Source: Amycolatopsis oliviviridis (lineage in GTDB: Bacteria; Actinomycetota; Actinomycetes; Mycobacteriales; Pseudonocardiaceae). From it: a stretch of DNA of 33,995 nucleotides. The notes under the pieces are model-generated. The model did not search any database. It was given only the letters and a program-made list of their open reading frames with translations, and was not told the origin of the DNA. Below, one piece after another: positions 1-6,249 of the stretch (the first letter of the stretch is position 1; each line of letters starts with the position of its first letter). The stretch spans positions 1-33,995 of the forward strand of contig NZ_BNAY01000020.1 in NCBI RefSeq assembly GCF_014654365.1, read 5' to 3'. Both the position numbers and the translations under genes were made by a program.

Positions 1-100
1 GGTCTCGCAAAACCCAGGCCTCACGAGTGCTCACCCGCCAGCAGCCACCACATCCAAGCCTGCCAAACCCGACTCGAACACACCCCATTAGGCCTCCTTG
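1..100 (+). repeat. Left copy of 100-bp window-terminal inverted repeat
   Basis: Bases 1-100 are the exact reverse complement of bases 33892-33991. I compared them base by base and found no mismatch. Beyond base 100 the two copies differ in a loop (101-113 here) and then agree again in a conserved inner arm (about 119-137). The left copy lies just beyond the 3' end of the methyltransferase gene (stop at 140). No transposase or integrase gene is in the window. The simplest reading is a dispersed chromosomal repeat at which an assembly contig ended. A real inverted pair bounding an invertible or mobile segment is less likely but not excluded. Confidence 0.9.
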
Positions 101-127
101 AGGGGCCCTGGGTCCCTCAAGGAGGCC
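91..127. terminator. Perfect 14-bp hairpin, likely terminator of the methyltransferase gene
   Basis: GGCCTCCTTGAGGG (91-104) pairs perfectly with CCCTCAAGGAGGCC (114-127) around a 9-nt loop. It is followed by TTCACGGACC, the end signature shared with the palindromes near 4732 and 33856. It sits 12 bp past the stop codon of the minus-strand gene ending at 140, so it can act as a terminator even though it has no U-tract, as is common in actinomycetes. Confidence 0.6.
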
Positions 128-139
128 TTCACGGACCGG

Positions 140-985
140 TCATTCCTTGGAGAGGAAGAAGTACGCGTAGCGTTCGTCGAGCTCGTTCCGCGGCACCAGC
201 CGGACCGCGCGCGGGACGAAGCCGCAGCGCCCGGCGAGCTCCCAGAAGCCGTGGATCGGGTAGGTCGTCATGTTCGCCAGGCCGCGCCGGTACGAGCGGC
301 GCCGGGGTTTGGTGTGCCAGTCGCCGGTGTCGTATTTGACCTGGATCAGCGCGAGGCCGCCGGGGGCGAGGAGATCGTGGGCGATCCGCAGCAGTCGTTC
401 GCCGTATTCCGGCGAGGGGATCAGTTCGAAGACGTAGAAGGACAGGAAGACATCGCAGACGCCGTCGATGTCCCCGAGCGCGGACTCCGGGTTGGCGACC
501 TCGATGGCCACCGGCTGAAATGCCGTGTCACAGACGTTCGCGATCTGCCGGTCGCACTCTTCGAGCGAGTCGCGCGAGATGTCGACTCCGATGAACTCCT
601 TGGCACGTGGCGCGAAATGCACCGCGTTGGCGCCCCCGCCGCAGCCCCACTCGATCACCCGGTCCCAGGCGCGCGAGAACCCCGCCATCCGCGCCCCGGC
701 TTCGAACAGGTCGAGGTGTTCCGCGCCGATCCGGTCCCACAGATCGGTGCCCCGGAAGACCGGGGCGTCCCGCCAATGCGAGTCGGCGGCCCATCGCGAC
801 CCGCTCGGATGCCGCCAATAGGACTGGGAGTCCGCGGCGATCGTCGAGTCGGGCTGCCGGAGGCCCGCGGTCGTCAAGGCGCGTTGCAGGAGGTCTTCCG
901 CGGTGACGGCGAGGCGTTTGGCCTGGGCGACGGCGACTTCCCAGGGTCTGTTGCTCGTCCCGGTCGAGTCGGATCCTTCTGGCAT
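140..985 (-). CDS. Class I SAM-dependent methyltransferase
   Basis: This 281-residue protein has a Rossmann-type methyltransferase core. Motif I is VIEWGCGGGANAVHFA near residues 109-124, followed by the acidic strand FIGVDISRDSLEECD that should hold the SAM ribose. A later strand with LAPGGLALIQVKYDTGDW fits motifs after the post-I region. The C-terminal part (LANMTTYPIHGFWELAGRCGF) is typical of small-molecule methyltransferases, but the substrate cannot be read. I chose the ATG at 985 because AAAGG lies about 6-10 bases upstream. An in-frame extension to 1108 is low-complexity and lacks family resemblance. The gene is divergent from the AhpD-like gene and is followed by the repeat-associated hairpin. 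Confidence 0.8.
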   Translation of the reverse strand: MPEGSDSTGTSNRPWEVAVAQAKRLAVTAEDLLQRALTTAGLRQPDSTIAADSQSYWRHPSGSRWAADSHWRDAPVFRGTDLWDRIGAEHLDLFEAGARMAGFSRAWDRVIEWGCGGGANAVHFAPRAKEFIGVDISRDSLEECDRQIANVCDTAFQPVAIEVANPESALGDIDGVCDVFLSFYVFELIPSPEYGERLLRIAHDLLAPGGLALIQVKYDTGDWHTKPRRRSYRRGLANMTTYPIHGFWELAGRCGFVPRAVRLVPRNELDERYAYFFLSKE

Positions 986-1197
986 GGAAAAGCCTTTCGC
1001 TGAAGGGGCGCGGACGCGGATACCGGACCAAAGATCCGTGTGGTGCGGTGGTTCGTCACACTTCTCTGGCGAAACGGGCGCGCGGGCCGGGTCGGAAGCC
1101 CGTGCCACACAACCATCTTACGGGTCCGGTGTGAGAGACGGTTTCGCGAACGCCTGCCCTGGAAGGCTTCCTGTTGGGCAGTAACCACAGCGCCGGG

Positions 1198-1223
1198 CTC
1201 ACATCTCGCGGGGCTGTCTCGTC
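1198..1223 (+). promoter_or_regulatory. Predicted ECF41-type promoter of the AhpD-like gene
   Basis: CTCACA (1198-1203), a 16-base spacer and CGTC (1220-1223) form a -35/-10 pair close to the ECF41 consensus I recall (TGTCACA and CGTC). The promoter before the sigma gene (3247-3222, minus strand) has the same CTCACA-N16-CGTC arrangement and a similar spacer (TCTCGCGGGGCTGTCT here, TCCGGCGGCGCTCTCT there). The -10 element lies 37 bases before the ATG at 1261. Confidence 0.75.
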
Positions 1224-1260
1224 GGTAGGGCAGAACACCACGACGACAAAGGAGATCACG

Positions 1261-1731
1261 ATGGACGCCCGGCTCGACTACTTCGGCAACCCGGTCGGCG
1301 GAAAGTTCATGAAAGCCATCATCTCGGCCAATAAGGGACTGGCAGGCTCGACCTTGCCAGCCACTGTCCAGGAACTGGTGCGGATGCGCGCGAGCCAGAT
1401 CAACGGGTGCGCGGTGTGCCTGGACATCCATACCAAGGAGGCCGCCGCCGCAGGCGAATCGGCCGTGCGGATCAACCTGGTCGCGGCATGGCGGGAGGCG
1501 ACGGTCTTCACCGAGGCCGAACGCGCCGCGCTGGAGCTGACCGAGCAGGCCTGCCGGATGGCCGACGGCGGTGAGGTCACCGACGAGACGTGGGCGGCCG
1601 CCGCCCGGCATTTCGACGAGGACCAGCTCGCCGCGCTGGTGGCGGTGATCTCGCTGATCAACGCCTTCAACCGGGTGAACGCCATCGTCCGGAACCCCGC
1701 CGGCGACTACCAGGCCGGGCAGTTCGCCTGA
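1261..1731 (+). CDS. Carboxymuconolactone decarboxylase/AhpD-like family protein
   Basis: This 156-residue protein has the AhpD-type signature: QELVRMRASQINGC then AVCLDIHTKEA, giving a redox CxxC (Cys-Ala-Val-Cys) and a following His. The rest is the usual helical bundle, with EREAALELTEQ-like and LVAVISLINAFNR segments. Such proteins are thiol-dependent peroxidase partners or dehalogenase/decarboxylase relatives; the exact substrate is unknown. The start at 1261 is supported by AAGGAG about 7 bases upstream. Genes of this family are the typical neighbours and targets of ECF41 sigma factors, and the promoter here matches that of the ECF41 gene at 2249-3181. A strong hairpin follows the stop. 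Confidence 0.88.
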   Translation: MDARLDYFGNPVGGKFMKAIISANKGLAGSTLPATVQELVRMRASQINGCAVCLDIHTKEAAAAGESAVRINLVAAWREATVFTEAERAALELTEQACRMADGGEVTDETWAAAARHFDEDQLAALVAVISLINAFNRVNAIVRNPAGDYQAGQFA

Positions 1732-1744
1732 CGCCGCCCGGCGA

Positions 1745-1778
1745 GCCGGTCCCCGTGTCCTCCGACGCGGGGACCGGC
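1745..1778. terminator. Hairpin between AhpD-like and SnoaL-like genes
   Basis: GCCGGTCCCCG (1745-1755) pairs perfectly with CGGGGACCGGC (1768-1778) around a 12-nt loop, 13 bp after the stop of the AhpD-like gene. It has no U-tract. It may terminate or attenuate transcription before the SnoaL-like gene at 1818. Confidence 0.55.
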
Positions 1779-1817
1779 CCCGCTCCGTGCCACCCATCGA
1801 CAGCTTCGGGAGAAACC

Positions 1818-2252
1818 ATGACCACCACCGAGAAGGAACGCAATCTGGCGGCGTTCGCCCGCTTTCACGACGCGACCAACACCGGCAGCGTCCGCCTCGT
1901 CGAGAAGACGATCGACGAGGTCGTCGAGCCGGACGTGGTGTTCCACGCGCCGGTTCCGATGGACGCGACCGGGGCACAGGCACTGAAACAGGTGTGGACG
2001 GTGCTGCTTCACGCGTTTCCCGATCTCCGGGTCGAGGCCGAGGACGTGCTCGCGGACGGCGACAAGGTCGTCTGCCGGAACACCGTCACCGGTACCCACC
2101 AAGGCGAATTCAGGGGGCTCCCGCCGACGGGGAGGACGGTTTCCTACCGCGAGATCTTCATCCTCCGGTTCGACGGCGGGCGGATCGCCGAGATCTGGGG
2201 TGTCGTCGACGTACTCACCCAGTTGCGGCAACTCGGCGCCGTCGCGGCTTAG
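1818..2252 (+). CDS. SnoaL-like (NTF2-fold) ester cyclase family protein
   Basis: This 144-residue protein has the SnoaL-like pattern: an N-terminal helix with FARFHDATNTG, then VVEPDVVFHAPVP, a central KQVWTVLLHAFPDLRVEAEDVLADGDKVVCRNTVTGTH divided over two strands, and a final REIFILRFDGGRIAEIWGVVD strand pair. Members are small cyclases, isomerases or binding proteins with a cone-shaped cavity; the ligand cannot be told. The ATG at 1818 is preceded by a GGGAGAAACC stretch. The gene converges with the ECF41 sigma gene and their ends overlap by 4 bp (2249-2252). The sigma factor also carries a SnoaL-like domain, so a functional link is possible but unproven. Confidence 0.82.
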   Translation: MTTTEKERNLAAFARFHDATNTGSVRLVEKTIDEVVEPDVVFHAPVPMDATGAQALKQVWTVLLHAFPDLRVEAEDVLADGDKVVCRNTVTGTHQGEFRGLPPTGRTVSYREIFILRFDGGRIAEIWGVVDVLTQLRQLGAVAA

Positions 2253-3181
2253 GCCGTCTCCGTCCACGGCCGGAGTTTCTCGGGATTCCGTACTCCCCAG
2301 ATGCGCTGGATGTGGTCTTCGGCGATGTGGAACGCCAATACCGCGACGGTCTGCCCGGCTTGCCGCAGCACCAGGCCGGGCCGGCCGTTGACGGTCCGTT
2401 CCAGCAGCTCGTGACCGGACGTCTTGTTCGCCAGATCCAGGAGATAGGACGCGACCTGGTCGCGGCCTTCGAGAGGATGGAGCACGGCGCTGACGATTCC
2501 TCCACCGTCACCGACGGCCTGGACGTCGGGATCGAGGAGCCCGATGAGTGCTCCGATGTCCTTGGCGTCCCAGGCTTTCTTGAATTCCTTGATCAGGTCC
2601 GCCTGCCGGGCGATCGGGGTGGGGGAGACTCGCGCCGCGTGGATGCGGCGCCGCGCGGACGAGGCCAGCTGGCGGCAGGCGGCCGGGGAGCGGCCCACGA
2701 TCTCCGCCACCTCGGCGAAGGGGTAGCGGAAGACGTCGTGCAGGACGAACGCCACTCGCTCGGCCGGGGTCAGCGATTCGAGCACGACGAGAAACGCCAT
2801 GTTGATCGACTCGTCGAGCGTGACCCGGTCGGCCGGATCGGTGGCGGGCGGGCGCCCGGTCGTCCAGGCGACCTGTCCCGGCAGCGGTTCGGGGAGCCAT
2901 TCGCCGACGTAGCGTTCCCGCCTCGCCCGCGCCGAACCGAGGAGGTCCAGGCAGATACGGCCGGCGACCGTCGTCAGCCAGGCGCCGGGGGAGTCGATCG
3001 CCTCCCGTTGGGCGGGGGACAAGGCGTACCAACGGGTGTAGGTCTCCTGCACCACGTCTTCGGCCTCGGAAAGCGAACCGACCAGGCGATACGCGAGCCC
3101 GATCAGCTGACGACGCTCGCTCACGATCGCCCTCAGGCCCGGGTCGAGAGCGTCGTGCGCCTGCTCGGATGGGTCGTTCAT
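2249..3181 (-). CDS. ECF41-family RNA polymerase sigma factor with SnoaL-like C-terminal domain
   Basis: This 310-residue sigma factor begins with sigma region 2 (LIGLAYRLVGSLSEAEDVVQ, then TYTRWYAL), followed by region 4 (LTPAERVAFVLHDVF, FAEVAEIVGRSPAACRQL). The last 110 residues form a SnoaL-like domain. Three ECF41 signatures are visible: WLPEPL in the linker, DGGG in the C-terminal domain (followed by I instead of the common K), and NPEKL near the end (NPDKL in most members). In this family the C-terminal domain replaces a separate anti-sigma factor. The ATG at 3181 lies 40 bases after a CTCACA-N16-CGTC promoter resembling the one before the AhpD-like gene, which suggests autoregulation. 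The gene belongs to the SigJ-like group in loose annotations. Confidence 0.92.
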   Translation of the reverse strand: MNDPSEQAHDALDPGLRAIVSERRQLIGLAYRLVGSLSEAEDVVQETYTRWYALSPAQREAIDSPGAWLTTVAGRICLDLLGSARARRERYVGEWLPEPLPGQVAWTTGRPPATDPADRVTLDESINMAFLVVLESLTPAERVAFVLHDVFRYPFAEVAEIVGRSPAACRQLASSARRRIHAARVSPTPIARQADLIKEFKKAWDAKDIGALIGLLDPDVQAVGDGGGIVSAVLHPLEGRDQVASYLLDLANKTSGHELLERTVNGRPGLVLRQAGQTVAVLAFHIAEDHIQRIWGVRNPEKLRPWTETA

Positions 3182-3221
3182 GGGTTCCCGCCTCCCGGGG
3201 CTCGTGTGTCGTCCCGGGTAC

Positions 3222-3247
3222 GACGAGAGAGCGCCGCCGGATGTGAG
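3222..3247 (-). promoter_or_regulatory. Predicted autoregulated promoter of the ECF41 sigma gene
   Basis: Read on the minus strand, CTCACA (3247-3242), a 16-base spacer (3241-3226) and CGTC (3225-3222) stand 40 bases before the ATG at 3181. Spacing and spacer sequence closely match the promoter at 1198-1223. Confidence 0.75.
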
Positions 3248-3279
3248 GTCACCTTGGGTTTCGGGGCCAGGCGAGTGGG

Positions 3280-4098
3280 CTACGCGGTCACCTCGCGGGG
3301 GAAGTCCTTGCGCTTGATCTTGGCCCGGCGCCCGTCCGGATGGTGGAAGACGATGCCTTCCGCCGGGTGCCCGGGGGAGAACTGGCTGTCCAGTGTGGCG
3401 AGGAAGTCCCGGAGCCCGGCATAGCTGCGCGGCGCCTCGGGCAAGGCCGGTGCCTGGAAGTTGAAGGGGATGCATCGGTGCTCCTCCAGGCCCAGGGGGT
3501 TGCCCTGGATGCGGGGGCCGAGCGCCTCGCTCGGGTGCTCTCCGTCCGGCCAGCCGGACACGTCGGTGTTCCCCGCCGCCGCGAGGATCCATTTGTCGTC
3601 GGCGGACTCGCTGTCGGTGTCGACGTACCAGCCGTCCACGATGCCCTGCTGCTTCTGTGCCTTGCTCGGGTTACGTCGCTTCTCGACCCGGACCAGCTGA
3701 CCGGCACGCACGGTCAACCGGATGTTGGTGCCGTCGAGTTTCTCGGTCCCCACCCCGGCGCCGTCGAAGACCCACGCGCATTCGGCGCGAGGTCTGTCGA
3801 CGACGTGGAAGCGCTCGTCGCGCTCGAAAAGCGTGGGGATCTTCTCCATGACGGTCTTCCCTTTCACGACGTGCCCGACGAGTTCCTCAGGGGTGATGAC
3901 GCCGCTGGCCAGCCCGCCGGCGAGCGCCCGGATCAACTCCGCCACGGGGACGTCGGCTTCGACAGCCACGTGCTTCAGTGCCTTCTTCTCCTCCGGGGAG
4001 ATCCAGGCGACCAGCCGCGACCACCCCTCGGGAGGTGTCCATCGGGCCAGCTTCGCGGGGTCCTTGCGCGGACGGCCCCGTCCTCGTGCTTGCTCCAC
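3280..4098 (-). CDS. RNA-ligase-fold (nucleotidyltransferase) protein with AT-hook-like N-terminus
   Basis: This 272-residue protein carries the covalent nucleotidyltransferase motifs of ATP-dependent RNA/DNA ligases: motif I TEKLDGTNI with the adenylated Lys at about 120, motif IV EGIVFHH at about 247-253, and motif V AKIKRKDF with lysines at about 260 and 262. It could seal RNA ends or repair tRNA; the substrate is not visible. Before the ligase core are an AT-hook-like GRGRPRKDP (about residues 6-14) and a helical segment (WISPEEKKALKHVAVEADV) that could bind nucleic acid. I chose the GTG at 4098 because a TTGACA-N18-TACGGT promoter places the transcript start at or next to this codon. Internal Met codons would remove the N-terminal region. 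Confidence 0.8.
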   Translation of the reverse strand: MEQARGRGRPRKDPAKLARWTPPEGWSRLVAWISPEEKKALKHVAVEADVPVAELIRALAGGLASGVITPEELVGHVVKGKTVMEKIPTLFERDERFHVVDRPRAECAWVFDGAGVGTEKLDGTNIRLTVRAGQLVRVEKRRNPSKAQKQQGIVDGWYVDTDSESADDKWILAAAGNTDVSGWPDGEHPSEALGPRIQGNPLGLEEHRCIPFNFQAPALPEAPRSYAGLRDFLATLDSQFSPGHPAEGIVFHHPDGRRAKIKRKDFPREVTA

Positions 4099-4104
4099 TG
4101 TTGA

Positions 4105-4134
4105 ACCGTAGCCATCCGGCACGACTTGTGTCAA
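4105..4134 (-). promoter_or_regulatory. Predicted promoter giving a leaderless RNA-ligase mRNA
   Basis: On the minus strand TTGACA (4134-4129), 18 bases and TACGGT (4110-4105) are followed by six bases and then the GTG start at 4098. Transcription would begin at or within a base or two of the start codon, giving a leaderless message, a common mode in actinomycetes. The lack of a good ribosome-binding site upstream agrees. Confidence 0.6.
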
Positions 4135-4262
4135 TTGGCATAACAGAAAATAGTTGGCTGGTGGGGCAAGGTTCCGTGTGCTTGGTCGGCGCCCTCCCCG
4201 GTGGTGCCCGTGCCAGGTTGCGCTTGGCGTGATCGCTTGCCGGTGTGCTGGCTGCGGATGTC

Positions 4263-4309
4263 GTGAAAGCCACTTTCGCAACCTTCAACGTTGTGAAAGT
4301 GGCTTTCAC
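4263..4309. repeat. Palindrome with GTGAAAGCCACTTTC arms
   Basis: GTGAAAGCCACTTTC (4263-4277) pairs perfectly with GAAAGTGGCTTTCAC (4295-4309). The stem extends inward, after one mismatch, through CAAC/GTTG (4279-4282 and 4290-4293). I recall similar palindromes scattered in Amycolatopsis genomes; only one copy is in this window. Confidence 0.75.
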
Positions 4310-4338
4310 AACGCCGCCAGACCGCGCTGGGTCAAGGG

Positions 4339-4649
4339 GGTCGTGAGTGGCGATTCGGGTTATTTGAGGGGGAAGGCAAAGGTGTCCGGTTGACGTGGCC
4401 GATGAGGGCGCGGAGTGTCGCTCAGGGTGAGGGGTGTGTGGAAATAGGGACGTTGAACGTCCCTATTTCCACACACCCCTTCGCGACCGGTCCGGTCACG
4501 CGGGACCGTGTGGATTTCCGCGCATCCAACGCACCAAAATCCACACAGTGGGTGCCCCATGTCCGGCATCGCGCAGAGCCACTGACCTGCCCACGAACAC
4601 GCCACCTCTGCCTTACCCCTCACTAGAACCCGAATCGCCACTCACGACC
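4339..4649. repeat. 311-bp composite inverted-repeat element (GGTCGTGAGTGG family)
   Basis: The ends GGTCGTGAGTGGCGATTCGG plus GTT (4339-4361) and their exact reverse complement (4627-4649) form 23-bp perfect arms. Just inside, 4366-4402 resembles the reverse complement of about 4590-4620 imperfectly. Two further palindromes are nested in the middle (4431-4479 and 4508-4546). The outer arm GGTCGTGAGTGG also bounds the perfect palindrome at 24654-24703, so this is a repeat family. No coding capacity is evident. It resembles a miniature inverted-repeat element, but I did not find a clear target-site duplication. Confidence 0.75.
4431..4479. repeat. Perfect 24-bp-arm palindrome inside the composite element
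   Basis: The arm starting GGGGTGTGTGGAAATAGGGA (4431-4454) pairs with 4456-4479 around one central base (4455). A smaller inverted repeat GTGTGGATTT/AAATCCACAC (4508-4517 and 4537-4546) follows. The single strand could form a long cruciform or hairpin. Confidence 0.85.
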
Positions 4650-4683
4650 GAGCTGGGTCCGCTCCACTCACCTACCTGAAGCG

Positions 4684-4732
4684 CGTGAAGGCCCCCTTCC
4701 CTCGGCTCAGCCGAGGGAAGGGGGCCTTCACG
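4684..4732. terminator. Perfect 24-bp-arm palindrome downstream of the ankyrin gene
   Basis: CGTGAAGGCCCCCTTCCC and its continuation (4684-4707) pair perfectly with 4709-4732 around one central C. It is the same family as 19103-19172, with which it shares about 32 bp including the flanking ACCTGAAGCG. It lies about 70 bp past the stop of the minus-strand ankyrin gene and probably ends its transcript. Confidence 0.7.
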
Positions 4733-4800
4733 GACATGCAGCCTGGACCCAGCAACCACGACACGACCGCCTTGCCGCTCACGAAGGTCGCGCAAGCCTT

Positions 4801-5517
4801 TCAGTGCGCGCCCGCGTCCTGCAGGATCCGCGCGACGGCCGTCTGGCCCTTGGACCGGGCGTGCGCCAGGGGAGTGACGCCTTCCTTGTCGGCGAGGTCG
4901 ACGCTCGCCCCGGCGGCGACGAGCGCCCGGACCACGTCCTGATGCCGCTGCCCGCCGTCCCCGAGGATGACCGCCTCCAGCAACGCGGTCCAGCCCAGGT
5001 CGTTCACGTGGTCGACGTCGATGCCGCTGGTCGCCACCAACCGCACGTACTCGACGTGCCCGCGCTCCGAGGCGGGGATCAGCGAGACACCGCCGAACCG
5101 GTTGGTGATGGTCAGATCCGGCTTCGCCGCGAGCAGCACCTTCGCCATCGGGACGCTTCCCGTGACGCCGGTGACCAGCCACGGCGTGTCGTGCCGCCCG
5201 TCGAGCGCGTTCGGGTCGGCACCCGCCTTGACGAGGATTTCGGCGATCTCGACGCGGTCTTCGGTGACGGCGACGAGCAGCGGGGTCCGGCCGCGATCGT
5301 CGCGGGTCTCCAGGTCGGCGCCGGCGTCGACCGCCTGCCGGACGAGGTTCGCGTCGGCGGCGAAGAGGTGGCTCACGGGGACTCCTTGACGGGGCGGCTG
5401 GGACGCGGTGGACGAGAGCGGAGCGCTCGGTGCCGGTGGAGCGCTCGGAGCCTGCGGTGAGCAGGCACCGAGCACGAGGGCGGCGAGCAGCGCCACGATC
5501 GCCCGTCCACCGATCAT
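4801..5517 (-). CDS. Ankyrin-repeat lipoprotein
   Basis: This 238-residue protein starts with a lipoprotein signal (MIGGRAIVALLAALVLGACS, lipobox LGAC, predicted lipid-bound Cys19) and a Pro/Ser/Ala-rich linker, then four to five ankyrin repeats. The repeats are recognisable from DDRGRTPLLVAVTEDRVEIA, LVKAGADPNALDGRHDTPWL, NDLGWTALLEAVILGDGG and DKEGVTPLAHARSKGQT. It should sit on the outer face of the cell membrane and bind another protein. Its ATG overlaps the stop of the HbpS-like gene by one base (TGATG), so the two are probably translationally coupled. Ankyrin proteins are linked to catalase and oxidative-stress loci in other bacteria (for example Pseudomonas ankB), which fits a redox-sensing locus. 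Confidence 0.88.
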   Translation of the reverse strand: MIGGRAIVALLAALVLGACSPQAPSAPPAPSAPLSSTASQPPRQGVPVSHLFAADANLVRQAVDAGADLETRDDRGRTPLLVAVTEDRVEIAEILVKAGADPNALDGRHDTPWLVTGVTGSVPMAKVLLAAKPDLTITNRFGGVSLIPASERGHVEYVRLVATSGIDVDHVNDLGWTALLEAVILGDGGQRHQDVVRALVAAGASVDLADKEGVTPLAHARSKGQTAVARILQDAGAH

Positions 5518-6062
5518 CAGCGAAGTTCCCCGATGGCGCGCAGGCCCGCCGCGGCGAACTTCTCGTCGAGGTCGCCGCTGGGCGCGCCGCCGACGCCGAT
5601 CCCGGCGATCGGGCCGCCGTTCACGGCGACCGGCACCCCGCCGGCGAGGAAGAGCGTGCCGGGGATGTCGCGGACGGTCGGACCGGTGCCCTGAGCGTTC
5701 TTGTTCAGTGCGGACGTCGGCTGGCCGAACGAGACGGCGGTGAAGGCCTTCCGCTTGGCGGACTCCTCGGTCTGCGGCCCGGCGCCATCACCCTTGAGCA
5801 GGACGCGCACGTCACCGGACCGGTCGAGCACGGCCACGGTGACCCGCTGGCCCTCTTTCTCCGCGGCGTCCAGCGCGGCCTGCGCGGCACGGGTGGCGGC
5901 GTCGACGCCGAGCACGCTGGTCTGCACGACGGCCTGCGGGGCGGGCGGCTGCGGCTTGCGGTCCTGTGCCTGCGCCGCGCCGAGCCCGGTGGCGAGCGCG
6001 ACGGTCGCGAGACCGGCCGTCATGCCCAGGACGAGGCGAGTGCGGGGGAGCTTGGCGTTCAT
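5517..6062 (-). CDS. hbpS: Secreted heme-binding HbpS/GlcG-like protein (Haem_degrading family)
   Basis: This 181-residue protein has a signal peptide (TRLVLGMTAGLATVALATG, cleavage near AQAQD) and a GlcG/HbpS-type domain: VTVAVLDRSGDVRVLLKGDG, ESAKRKAFTAVSFGQPTSAL, DIPGTLFLAGGVPVAVNGG and GPIAGIGVGGAPSGDLDEKF (all family hallmarks). In Streptomyces reticuli HbpS is an extracellular heme- and iron-interacting protein that modulates the sensor kinase SenS. A SenS/SenR-like pair lies divergently 187 bp away here, which makes the same partnership likely. The ATG at 6062 has AAAGGAAA upstream; longer in-frame starts would hide the signal peptide. The gene symbol rests on family and context rather than proven function. 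Confidence 0.85.
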   Translation of the reverse strand: MNAKLPRTRLVLGMTAGLATVALATGLGAAQAQDRKPQPPAPQAVVQTSVLGVDAATRAAQAALDAAEKEGQRVTVAVLDRSGDVRVLLKGDGAGPQTEESAKRKAFTAVSFGQPTSALNKNAQGTGPTVRDIPGTLFLAGGVPVAVNGGPIAGIGVGGAPSGDLDEKFAAAGLRAIGELR

Positions 6063-6175
6063 CGGATTTCCTTTGCCGTGGAGGGGGTTGTTCGTTCTCC
6101 TTCGACTCTCCCGCTTGGCCGGGGCGGGCGAATCGGGAGAGTGGACCCCGATCGGACGCCGTGCGATCGGTACGG

Positions 6176-6197
6176 GCATCAACCGAACGATTGATGC
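6176..6197. promoter_or_regulatory. Inverted repeat in hbpS/senS divergent promoter region
   Basis: GCATCAA (6176-6182), 8 bases and TTGATGC (6191-6197) form a perfect 7-bp dyad 53 bp before the kinase start and 114 bp before the hbpS-like start. It is a candidate operator for the neighbouring SenR-like regulator. No consensus is available to me for comparison. Confidence 0.45.
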
Positions 6198-6249
6198 GGG
6201 AGGGCCCTCCTCCGCGCTTACGATCATCGGCGACGAAGGGAGGACCGGG

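Larger units (their letters stand above)
4099..4800. other. Gene-free interval with nested palindromes
   Basis: I see no convincing gene here between the RNA-ligase gene and the ankyrin gene. Apart from the ligase promoter (4105-4134), the interval is dominated by three palindromic elements: 4263-4309, 4339-4649 with inner palindromes, and 4684-4732. Short open frames here are by-products of the palindromes and have no family resemblance. Confidence 0.75.

Noticed and set aside
2252..3424. Long plus-strand frames opposite the sigma factor, and many similar long frames opposite other genes
   Set aside because: High GC creates long antisense frames. Their translations are Arg/Gly/Pro-rich with no family resemblance.
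4380..4680. Short open frames on both strands within the palindromic region
   Set aside because: They are mirror products of the inverted repeats, lack ribosome-binding sites and resemble no protein family.
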